64,000 bases of DNA from Nematostella vectensis (taxonomy: Eukaryota > Cnidaria > Anthozoa > Actiniaria > Edwardsiidae): contig NC_064047.1 in the NCBI RefSeq assembly GCF_932526225.1, forward strand, positions 10,894,494 through 10,958,493, read 5' to 3'. Positions within the stretch are counted from its first letter, which is position 1. Every line of letters begins with the position of its first letter. The notes under the pieces are model-generated. The model was not told where the DNA came from. It ran no database searches and worked only from the letters and a program-made list of their open reading frames with translations. The position numbers and the translations under genes are program-made. Shown in pieces: positions 1-10,600 of this stretch.

Positions 1-1049
1 ACAGTTGAAGGGCTAGAGACGTAAGGAAGAGTGATACCTTTCTATCGAGGGTATATCAAGGATCTTTTGAGGGGGGGGGGGATCACATAATTCGGAAGTG
101 TATTTATGTTCACATATATATTAATCCAGGCCCTTGGCCTACTTTCTTGTATTCTTGAATAAGTATAATAGAAATAAAAAAAACATAAAAAATGCACCAA
201 AAAAGGCTTGAGTCGTCAATAACATTCTTTTCAAAACTTGATATAAAAAAAACACCGTCACGCAAGTCACAGTCAATCAAATCACAGTCACGTTAGTCCA
301 GGAATCTTAGATTATTTTAAGAAACCTTCTCCATTGGCTCAAGATGGTCACAGTCACTGTTTTTCTTTTCTGTTTACAAGACATAAAGTTTACTAAGAAC
401 CAGTGGTACGACAACCTTAAAAATGACAAGAATCGTGCAGTTTTTTTAAAATAAGGAATATATTAGTTTCCTTATAAGTAAGTGACCGCGTTTGGTAAAA
501 ACGACAATTTTTGGCTAAACTTTCTTAATATGACAGTCACGCAAGTCAGAATATGATATTTTCGATTGATTTGTTAAATAAAGTAATAAAATGTATTTTT
601 AGATAGTTATTTCGAGAATTTACCCATAATTTGCCTTCCAATATGAATTGAAAACAATAACAATTGTGTGGCTGACAACACCTCCTAAAAGGATGATTTA
701 AACATCCCGATTTAGTCGTATGCGACCTGCCTACGACATGTGTTAGCCCTGAATTACACACCACGACTTTCGTAGCCGAACGTCGTAGCGGAGTCGTAGG
801 TTTACACTCTACGATTCGAGTCGATCACCAACTCCTTTGTTTTTGTTTATCATTGAAAATACCGCGGTTTATTCGCAAGGAAACTTCAAAATAACAATGT
901 ACAAATGAAGCCTGATATGCTATTGACGATAATTGATTAAAAATATCTTGGTTACTTGCTTGAAATTGCCGATTGAAATGGATACTTTGTGTGACTCGCC
1001 ATTGAACGGGAGCATAAAATGGCGGCGTGATTGGCCTTCTTTCAGATAC
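1..1049. other. Intronic or intergenic DNA, no gene seen
   Basis: No exon is recognisable on either strand. The stretch holds a run of G at about 70-82 and A/T-rich sequence. The phosphatase gene on the minus strand must continue to the left of it, because its last visible exon ends at a splice donor at 1049/1048; none of the expected later phosphatase motifs is visible here. Confidence 0.5.
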
Positions 1050-4000
1050 CTATGTCTTTGCAGGCGGTGTTGTTGTCACCCTTGGTTGCGTATCGCCTTT
1101 TGTAGTAATCACTGCTCCAGTCCCGGTCAGGTGAGTGCGCGTACAGCACCGCGGGCGACGCGTGGGTCACACGCGTGGTCGTCACGAAACCCGTGGACAT
1201 CCCAGCTTCTTCTGCGAGCGTAATGATGGATTTGACCTTGGCCTTTTCAGTCATTGTCTTGCAAAGGCCTCGAACGACCGTCTCATCTACTCCAATGGTC
1301 CCTGCAAATTTCAGAAAAGGCGATATTTACCTCTTTGCAAATGATATAGTATCTTCGAGCGCATGACTCAACACCAGTCCCAACTACCGGCATGTGATAC
1401 AGTTCTTAACCCGCACATCACCGTGATCTATTACCTTCGAACACATGATCAAATATCTATCGGCACGTGATCTAGTGTCTACCAGCACGTGATCCAGAAC
1501 CTTCGAACACGTGATCAAGTACCTACCAGCACGTGATCCAAGACATTCGAGCACGTAATCATATTCCTACAGGCACGTGATCCAGTTCCTACCACCCGTG
1601 AAACAGTACTCACCAGAACGAGATAATTTCCTACCACACGTGAAACAACACTCACCAGCACGCGATCCAGTTCCTACCACACGTGAAACAGCACTCACCA
1701 GCACGCGATCCAGTTCCTACCACACATGAAACAGCACTCACCAGCACGCGATCCAGTTCCTACCACACGTGAAACAGCACTCACCAGCACGCGATCCAGT
1801 TCTTACCACACGTGAAACAGCACTCACCAGCACGCGATCCAGTTCCTACCACACATGAAACAGCACTCACCAGCACGCGATCCAGTTCCTACCACACGTG
1901 AAACAGCACTCACCAGCACGCGATCCAGTTCCTACCACACGTGAAACAGCACTCACCAGCACGCGATCCAGTTCCTACCACACGTGAAACAGCACTCACC
2001 AGCACGCGATCCAGTTCCTACCACACGTGAAACAGCACTCACCAGCACGCGATCCAGTTCCTACCACACGTGAAACAGCACTCACCAGCACGCGATCCAG
2101 TTCCTACCACACGTGAAACAGCACTCACCAGCACGTGCTTTGACTCCGTTCAAGTAGGCCGTAGCAGTTCCAGCGGAGTCGGCCACTTGTTGGTCTGTGT
2201 TATACGTCTTAGACAGAGCCGTCCATGGAAACTTCTCAAAGCTCAGCCAATTCTCCTCCCCAGTCTCCCCTCTCATCTGACCCTCGAGGATACGCGCCGC
2301 GGTAACCGTACTAATTCCCATGCCATCTCCCAGGAACATGATCGCATTCTTTGCTGTGTTCCGGTTTTCGCGCACTTTCAGGTTGGCTTTGATGAGGTCG
2401 ACGCCCGCTTGGAACCATTGGTTATTCTCTTGAGAGTCAGCGCCTAATCGATAAAAGCTCGACATTAGACTGGGGAATCATGTTGTATGTATTTCGTTCC
2501 TAATCGATAATAAGTCGGCATTAGATCGGGGACTCGAGTGTGTATGTAAGTCGCTTCGAGGCTTGGTAATGATCGACGCCATTCTGACCAACTGGCCCCA
2601 AAACTGTGAACGAGTTTGTGTCATTGTCCGTTTCTTTTAATCCTTGCGACTAATGTGCGAAAGCGTCTGCCATCGAGTGCCTTGTTGACAAAGAGCGCCC
2701 TTATACTTGCCCACCTCGACCCAGACTACTACTGTCGAATCCGTTGTATCGCGACCTGCGTTTTCAAAACACGATTTGTTTCGGTTTTCTGTTCCGTCAG
2801 TAAAACCATTCTGAGCCAATCAGAGTCTCGCCTTGTGCACTTCCCTGGCTATCCTCTGGACGAAAAGTGACAGACAGTGTCGCGATAGAAAGCCAGGCAA
2901 CTGCACTAGGAGAGAAATGGCAAGAATCTGATTGGCTTAGAATAATTTGACTAGCGGAACAGAAAATCCCAAAAGACAAAAACAAATCGATATTTTGAAA
3001 ATGCGGCGTCGCGATACAACGGATTCGCTAGTAAGACAGTCGCATGTTCTCTCCTTACAGTCAACTCTTGCTGTTCGCATACTCCACTATCACGGAAACC
3101 TCGTTATTTCGAATAGAAATACAATATTCGATAAACAAAAAAATACAAAACGGACTTTAAATTACTGAACCGGTGTCCGTCATAGCGAAAATATATATTG
3201 TTCTTCTGTTCGCTTTATTCCTCTAGGGAATACTAGAAACAAAACCGACAGCAAAAAGCAATCACTCCATCACGCCACCATCTTGCTTTGCCGAACTAGG
3301 CAGAGCCGTACACGACATTCATCTTCAACGAAAAGTAACCGAGAAAACCTTCATGTATTTTTTGTCTATCAAGTTACAGGCACAAGTCGGTTATTTTGTA
3401 GTTTTCTTACAAGTGGATCGTTGTGTTTTCAAAAGTGAACAATAACAAAAAATTGACCAACATTATTTATTGACTTTTCATTAGATCCACGCGAAAATCA
3501 CTAACAATAAAAAACAAGACTTGAAATAAAATATCACTTACTTGCAAGGTAAGACATCACATGAATGCTATACAGCCATATAAGAAGCATCTCTTACTAT
3601 AGGCGGCGATTTACGTGAGGTTTTTTTCATGGCAGGTATTGTACGAACAGAGCGAACACTAGGCCGGGTGTTTTGTATTGTCACCTGTTTACTTCCGGTC
3701 GATTAAGTAACAATCTCCAAGCAGTGTGTCTGTTGGAAATATCTTTGAGGAACGGATGGCGCGGATTCTAATGGATTCTTTTGTCTCTTGTCGGGTGAGG
3801 TTTTCGCCCGCCCTCCGAAAGTAAACAACCTAGTAACATGCGTTCTTACTTTTTGTTGAGGTTACCTGTGGTTTGTAAGATTATGACGTCACAGGTGAGT
3901 TCGTCTCAAAGCAGGCTCACGTGTGTTCGAGCACACGGTTCATCATCAGGGCCGTGGCAGGGGTGGGGAACTGGAGGCCCGTGCCCCCCCCCCTCCCCCC

Positions 4001-7000
4001 AAAAAAATATATTTATATATATAAGGGAATGACCAGTAGACGCGTGACCTGAGCGAACAATTAGTACATAGGCCACAAATCGTTTACTACGAAAAAGCTT
4101 TTCCAAAAACCTCTTAATGATAAAATCCTTAACTTAACGGCGATGTCCTGGATGTAGACCATATACGAAGTTCTGCTGAATCACCGAATAGTTTGACCTT
4201 AGCACCGCTATATAGCGGGCTGTACAATACAAGGATACTCGAGGCATCCGCGCATTCCTGTCGAATCCGTCGACGCCGCATTTTCAAATCATCGATTTCT
4301 TTTTGTCTTTTGGGATTTTATGTTCCGCCAGTCAAATTATTCTAAGCCAATCAGATTCTTGACATCTCTCGCCTAGTGCAGTTGCCTGGCTTTCTGTCGC
4401 GACACTGTCTGGTTTTCGTCCAGAGGATAGCCAGGGAAGTGCACAAAGCGAGACTCTGATTGGCTCAGAATGGTTTTACTGACGGAACAGAAAACCAAAA
4501 CAAATCATGTTTAGAAAACGCAGTTCGCGATACAACGGATTCGTCAGTAACTGCGAGGGAATGACGAGGTTTTTAGCCTTTTTTTATACAACACGCACAG
4601 CTTGCTGTAGCGTAGTGCTTAAAAGAACAATGTGAGCGCATTGGGGCTTAATGTAATAAAAATGTAATAGCAAATCAACGCCTGATTTAATAAAACAGCT
4701 AACGCTAAATGCAATACCTTTTCAACGATTTTAATATAATAACGGACACTTATTGTAATAACACGTTAACGATTAATGTAATCACTACAAATTTAAAAAA
4801 AATAATTTCGATTGAGGTCCAATTAAAAAGAACAAGACGACTAAGGATAAGCCGTCTAAAGTCAAGGGGGTTCAACAAATATGTCATGTGACATGTTTCC
4901 TTGGTGACAAGCTTTTCAGTGTGGTCTAAACGGAAGGAGTCACTCCCCTCCTACTTCCGCTGAAACTCTACAAAAGCGCTTGACAAACTTTAATAAATGC
5001 AGCTGATATTTGCTTTATAAGCCGATAAACACTGTATGAAGCCTAGCAAAACCATACCATTCAACTTTAGCAAAATTAATGTGCCATGACCGCATGCTTT
5101 AAACCCAGCAGCCTTTGCAGGCGTACCCCCGACCGATCCTCCATCCTCTTCCCGCCCTTTCGTCCCGGAGGGGGGAGGGGAGGGGGGGGTGGTTCTTCCC
5201 GTGTCGGCTTGATAGGGATGCTCGTCGTATTTATTAGGGATCGAAATCGGGCCTAAGGTATTTTTAGGGGGTATCCGAGAAAAAAATAGGCTTTTCTCTT
5301 AGAAATGATAATTTTAAGGCTCCTGAGGTATTGTTTAGGGAAGCAATTTATGATCGTGCAGGTATTTTTTAGGGGTATTTTTCAAATTTTCCGAGGAGCA
5401 TCCCTATCACTTTTACCTTGAAGAACCTGTAAGTGATGGTGAGTCTCTCATAAGCCCTGTTGACATCAAAGCCTCATTATCACCAGTCTACTTTCGGTCG
5501 ATTACGAAACAATATCCGATAATTTTTAACGGAAAACGCGAAAAATATTTCAAAATATTGAAAGCAGTGTGTCTATTGGAAGTTTCTTTGAGGATGTGAC
5601 TGATAATTTAGAGCGGATGGCATGTTAAATATCTCGGATTTTAATAGATTATTTTGTCTTTTAACGGTTGAGGTTTCCGTCGGACCTCCGAAAGTAAACT
5701 TGTGACAAGGGGGGCTTACCAGGAACCCTACCACCTTGTAGGAATAAAGATAGCGCCCGTTCCCATGACAAATGCTGTCCCTTGGAGGTTGAGGCTAACG
5801 CTAAAGGGGTGGTTGCCAAACCAGAATGATAAACAAAATGGCGAATCATTGAAGTTCTTGGCGGCAGATGTTCAGTGTTTCCGATAACGTATCTAATCTT
5901 ACACAACTTAGCACGCAGCTAGGGTTACCTTAAGGGCGGACCATTTGACTTTTGAGGGGGGGGGGGGGGTGATTTTATGTCTGCAAGATTTTTTTTTTTC
6001 GTTCATCGGATGTGCAGGATTTTTTTTCCCATGTACTGCTAGATACAAGACGCAAGATAGCGTAAGGGAAATTACGTATGTTATTATTAGGTGTTATTGT
6101 CCTATCTTATCTGGAAATTAAGTAGTGATTTAATCTTGTGATCGTGAATAGCACGATGAATCGGAGTAAGAAAGGAATGTAAACTATTTAGTAAATATCC
6201 GTTTGTGGGTAGATGAAAGAAAGCGCTGTATTATCCATTGATTGTAAGGGCGTAAAATTAGGGTATAAATAGGGAGAACATTGTATAGTTTAGTTATTGA
6301 TCGTATTGATCGTTTTGGATTGGATTGATTGAATTGATTGTAAAACGTTGATCGTTGAGAGTCGTATTGATTGTACGTAGCATGAAGTGCAAACGCAAAC
6401 GCAAAAAAAGTATCGAAGGAAATTGATTGCACGGGGAAGCGAATTTCCACGACAAAGACCTTCGTGTCATAGCCAAACGAGTCTTCGCTATTAAGCTCTT
6501 AACTTGTATATTGAGTCAGATAAAATAGCGAAAAAAAAGAGAAGCTTCTTTGAAACATTTGTTAAAATGTTTTTTAAGGTTCTGTTGAAATATATCACAA
6601 AACAAGGCCATCTTTAGGGGGTAAGCATTTATATAGATCCCATCTCCTGAATTTTAATCGATGGTTGGTATCTCTGCCTATATGTGAACACAAAGAGGAA
6701 ACAACCATTTTAGTTGTTTCCTCATTCACATTTTATTCTATTTTGGAGAAGTCCATCAAATTAATTATGAAAGATTTATCTATTTTTTTCTATTTATATA
6801 CAATATGATGTTACAGTTTATATATTGATCTATTACACCTTTTTATTTATTTATTTAATGTTTTATTAAGTCTTAATAAAACAACAAATAAATAAAATGT
6901 ATTTCAAGTTTGTGACTTCTGTTGTACAAGTAAACTTTTTGGTATTTTTTTTCTAAAATGATTGCAAAGGGCATTATAGCAATCATCATTGAAAAATCTT

Positions 7001-8262
7001 CAGCATGAAAACTTTTTTTTTTTCAGAATGTAATGTCTAAAATAAAACCATTGGGAATTAGTTTTATCTGATAGGAGACCACACAACTTATAAGTTTCAA
7101 CATAGGGTGTGATAGTGGGGAGGGGGGGGACTCTCAACCAATAGAAACTTTCAAGAATATGGTGAGGAGAAATACAAAATACACATATCAAAAATATAGA
7201 GGAAAACGTTTTATAGAGTAAAAACATCGAAGTTCACAGAATTTTGATTTTTATTCCATAGAGTTCATCTTTTCACAAAATGGCTTTGCAACATTATTCT
7301 TCTTAAACTTGTGCATGAATATTTTTTCTGCTCATTTGCCTTGCATGCAATTTTTTTCTTTGAAATGTAGCTTGCAGGATATTTTTTTTTTCAAAATCAC
7401 CCACCCCCCCCCCCCCCCCTTCAAAAGTCAAATGGTCCGCCCCTTAGTCTCTTTTGCAGCCGCCCGAGGTCGGAGTCAAGCAAAAACGCCCGCCCACGCA
7501 AAAACTGGTATTCGACTCTGACAAATTTTCGTCTTTAATAAGACTTCTTCAGGGCAGACATTTTTTTGAAGAAAAGCTATCAGTCGTGACCCCAAAATGA
7601 CCGGGTTGCGAGACTGAAGATCCTCTACTCGATAGTCTCACGTACAGCTATAGGTTTTATTGACCTCAAGGTTAACCTTTCGAGGGTCTCCTAGGAGACT
7701 TGGGAAGAACGTTTGAGAGCGCATCAAGTAGAGATAACCCTAGTCTCCTAGCAGCCGCCCGAGGTCGGAGTCACTCGGTTTTTGTACCCTGTATACAGAC
7801 CTTTTGGTGTATCGAAAAAAAATGGGAATAAAGATACCGATTTTTAAAAGATTGTGACGCCTGCGGCGACGGGACTTGAACTTATCATCCGTATGTTGCG
7901 GGACATTTAATCACTAAATTCCCCTCGTGCCATGCTATAACTTATAATTAGCAAGGTCACGTAATGACAGTCAAGGCTAGCACAACACTGAACGAGGACG
8001 GGCCCAAGGCAGAGGGAAAAGTATTGTCTTTAATAAAAGAGTTATCCCGAGTTATATTTTATGCCAAATAGGGAACAAATGCTAAGCATAAAATAAGAGA
8101 AAAGATTATGGTTTGTGTTTTACGTAACAAGACACGGCTAGTCTAGCACTCATCAAATACCCGCTGGTTCAACTCTATATCAAAAGCACCAGTTTTGTAC
8201 TTACACAAGAAGGGTGTCAGATATGCCAGCAAAAAGGCCACGAGGACTCCTCTCCAACGCAT
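1050..8262 (-). CDS. Alkaline phosphatase, 5' part (exons 1-3, gene runs off left edge)
   Basis: Secreted or membrane-anchored phosphomonoesterase of the metazoan alkaline phosphatase family (a Zn/Mg enzyme). Three minus-strand exons join in phase: 8205-8262 (ATG at 8262), 2129-2443 and 1050-1301, giving 208 codons plus one base. Exon 1 is a signal peptide (MRWRGVLVAFLLAYLTPFLC) ending at a GTAAGT donor; its phase-1 end fits the acceptor at 2443. Exon 2 has the metal-site motif FLGDGMG (Asp about residue 59) and the nucleophile motif VADSAGTATAYLNGVK (Ser about 109). Exon 3 has TTTRVTHASPA (His 171 and Ser 173, metal-site region) and ends in CKDIG at a GTATCT donor. The remaining roughly 300 residues, including the other zinc ligands, lie outside the window. 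The family assignment is firm; linking exon 1 across a 5.8-kb intron is inference from phase and signal-peptide character. Confidence 0.85.
1590..2130 (-). repeat. 43-bp tandem array copied from the phosphatase exon-2 splice donor
   Basis: About 12 near-identical 43-bp units directly follow exon 2. Read on the minus strand, each contains CGTGCTGGTGAGTGCTG, the same as the real exon end (CGTGCTG) plus donor (GTGAGTGCTG) at 2129/2128. Further left, about 1370-1590, there is an older diverged stretch rich in CACGTGATC words. Every unit is therefore a potential decoy 5' splice site. Confidence 0.9.
2732..3038. mobile_element. MITE-like element, family A copy 1
   Basis: About 300 bp with terminal inverted repeats: the left end CTGTCGAATCCGTTGTATCG is mirrored at the right end (GATACAACGGATTCG). 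It has no coding capacity. A second copy lies in opposite orientation at 4258-4553. Both are in intron 1 of the phosphatase. Confidence 0.75.
3680..3826. mobile_element. MITE-like element, family B copy 1 (short)
   Basis: Begins GTCACCTGTTTACTTCCGG and ends CCGAAAGTAAAC, so the ends are inverted. The internal words GCAGTGTGTCTGTTGGAA and GGATTCTAATGGATTC are shared with the copies at 5479-5706 and 59250-59477. This copy is internally deleted relative to them. Confidence 0.7.
4258..4553. mobile_element. MITE-like element, family A copy 2 (inverted)
   Basis: Reverse-complement copy of the element at 2732-3038. Shared internal words include AGAGGATAGCCAGGGAAGTG and CTGATTGGCTCAGAATGG. The two copies could form a hairpin of about 300 bp in the phosphatase primary transcript. 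Confidence 0.75.
5210..5409. mobile_element. 200-bp foldback element (family C)
   Basis: Begins GATAGGGATGCTCGTCG and ends CGAGGAGCATCCCTATC, giving inverted termini of about 14-17 bp. The interior is A/T-rich with repeated GTATTTTTAGGGG-like words. It has no ORF. Confidence 0.65.
5479..5706. mobile_element. MITE-like element, family B copy 2
   Basis: About 228 bp with TCACCAGTCTACTTTCGG at the left and CCGAAAGTAAACTTGTGAC at the right. This is a full-length relative of the shorter copy at 3680 and of the inverted copy at 59250. Confidence 0.75.
5933..7444. mobile_element. 1.5-kb non-coding TIR element (family D)
   Basis: The ends are inverted: AGGGCGGACCATTTGACTTT at the left and AAAGTCAAATGGTCCGCCCCT at the right. 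Inside each end there is a long G (left) or C (right) run, then TGCAGGAT-type sequence. Flanking TA on both sides would fit a TA target site. The interior is A/T-rich with no convincing ORF, so this is a non-autonomous element or the remnant of a larger one. Confidence 0.7.
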
Positions 8263-10224
8263 CTTTACCGCGTACACGAGAAGGCTTTGTGTGTGGAAGA
8301 TAAGACTGAATGACGCTTGATAACGGCATCATATCAAATTCACACATATTGCAAGTAACGTCACGGACAAGCGTGTGTGACCATTGATCCAGCCGATAAG
8401 GCCGCCTAGCGACGCCAGGAACTCGAGCCTAATGCTACCACAGGACTTCAACGATTTTGCTGCTGGAAAGCAAAACAACTGACACGAAAGTCCCAATTTT
8501 ATGGTGGCCCATCGCTGCCACATGCTCTTTTCGTTTACATGCATCATAACGTCACGGGATATAATCATCGTCACGGGAGTATTTGGTAAAGTGTTGGCGT
8601 GCTTTTAAGCACGTTAAAACATCTTTGTATGCTGCTCTGGTCAAGTTTGCGTGCTGCTCTGAATGAAAATTTGTATACCCACCCCGACCACTCTTTGTAT
8701 CGAACGCAAAGAAACTCCTGCTCCCCTCTGGATGTTTTTTTGTCGAATTTTCCGCCGAGATTTCGTGGTCAGACCTGTCTCCATGACTGATTTTAAGGTA
8801 AAGTGTAATTTCAAATCGCAATTGATCCTTCGCCTGTGCTTTATAATGGCAGCAATTGCCATCAGAAGTTAGCTCCATCATCACTCTAGCGATATATAGA
8901 GAAATTTATATTTTGCGTTGATTTTATTTAAATAAAAATAAATTCAGCAGGAGTGGCGTCACAGAGTTTGGGAATAACTTTCCACCCTTGTCTGAAATTA
9001 AGCCATTAGGCTTGAAGTCGAGTTTTTGCAAAAACCGAATATTTCTGAAAGAATTCGATGCAGGGATGTAAAACAAGTGTTCCAAACATGATATTGATAT
9101 TCATAAACGAAGTTTAGGCACATGCTAAATAAACAATGCGCTGAGTTGAGTGGGCTCACTGTGGTCAAACTAACCCACTTTACTGGGAGTTGTGTTCAAA
9201 TGAGAGATAAATTAGTATCACTGTAGGCTAAGGGGAACTAGGATACCTAGGTAGCGGGTAGTACCACTGCAACAGAAAAAAACCTGAGAGAAAAATTGTG
9301 TGCTGAAAAGCAAAACTTAACCCCTAAAAAATCTGGCTATAATGGCCCATGATTTTCAAAATACATCCCACCAGACTAATGTTTTTCAACAGCTACTCTT
9401 GTAAAACAATGAGCCCCCCTCCTCTCCCCCCCCCCCCCCAATTAAAAAAAAAATAAAAAAAACATCCATCATGCAAACGTCACTGTAGTGAATAAAATAT
9501 ACTGCTCAAGTGGCTTCAGAGACCTAACAAAACACTCGTTAGACGCATTCGTTTAGTATTCTACAGGATTGATCAAAGGATTCTATAACAAACCAAGATA
9601 TTCAAAAACATGAAACTGAAACTTTATTTTATAACACATACTGTATAGCACAGATAGCAGAGTTATTCTGATTTATAGCTAAGAGAAAAACTGATTGCCA
9701 TCGAGAATTTAATCACAAAATATTTTTTGCTGGCTTTATAAATTCGATGGATTTCGATTCTTGACTTCTTCACATTTATTAATTAAAATAACTCTAATAA
9801 TACACGGAAACATAACTCGCAGAAGAATAAAAAAGAAATACAAATGAGAACAACTTAGCTGTATGGAGAGGAAACTGGCATGGGGAAGATTTTTACAAAT
9901 GGGGAGTAGTCAACGATAATAAAAACAAGTCTCGAGTCAATTCACTATTGAGATGAACATCTCATTTGCATAGCGTTGCATAGCCTAGAGAAACACGCGT
10001 CACACAGGTCGGATCGGCGGGCTTTAAAACAGCCTTTGTATTCTAAACGCTAAATAAGTGTTTTACTTGGTGGACAATTTGCCTCAAACGCAGAAGTAAT
10101 GCTTAATTTATTTCATAGGTACTGTTCGATACTGTCTATTTCATATTACATCTTTAAAAAAGAAAATTCCCCCTCCACTCCCCCCCCCCCCCAAAAAAAA
10201 AATAAATAAATAAAGGTCATGTCC
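8263..10224. other. Intergenic spacer between phosphatase and CDK8 3' end
   Basis: No exon is recognised. It would include the promoter and 5' UTR of the phosphatase (minus strand, upstream of 8262). C-tracts joined to A-tracts occur at about 9424-9460 and 10182-10215. A minus-strand AATAAA (plus-strand TTTATT at 10107-10112) lies downstream of the CDK8 stop and is a candidate poly(A) signal. Confidence 0.45.
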
Positions 10225-10600
10225 CAAGATGTCTCTAGAATATTCCTTGCTGATGACTGTCTCTGTCATGTCTCTGAAATCTTTCCTGCTGGTAATGTCT
10301 CTAGATGTCTCTAGAATCGTCTTTGCTGATAATGACTCTAGAATCTTCCCTTTTGGCGATGTCTCAAGACGTCTCTAGGATCTTCCTTGCTGGTGATGTC
10401 TCTAGATGTCTTTAGAATCTTCCTGCTGGTGATGTCTCTAGATGTCACTAGAATCTTCCTTGCTGGTAATTTTTTTTTAGATGTCTCTAGAATCTTCCTG
10501 CTGGTTATGTTTCTAGATGTCAATGACAATTTTCCTTGCTGGTGATGTCTCTAGATGTTCCTAGAATCTTCCTTGCGGGTGATATCTCTAGATGTCTCTA
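10225..10600 (-). repeat. Tandem array copied from the CDK8 stop-codon region
   Basis: About ten irregular copies (26-40 bp) of a word that reads, on the minus strand, CAGCAAGGAAGATTCTAGAG. This is the end of the CDK8 coding exon (codons Q-Q-G-R-F-stop) and the following bases. The real end is at 10598. The array lies in the 3' UTR, so each copy repeats a fragment of the terminal codons and the TAG. Confidence 0.85.

Noticed and set aside
7850-7935. Possible tRNA gene (minus-strand GTTCAAGTCCCG T-arm-like)
   Set aside because: Only a B-box-like segment is convincing; I could not fold a full cloverleaf with an acceptor stem.
8552-8884. Minus-strand 110-aa ORF upstream of the phosphatase
   Set aside because: No recognisable motif, overlapping ORFs in several frames, no splice or poly(A) support.
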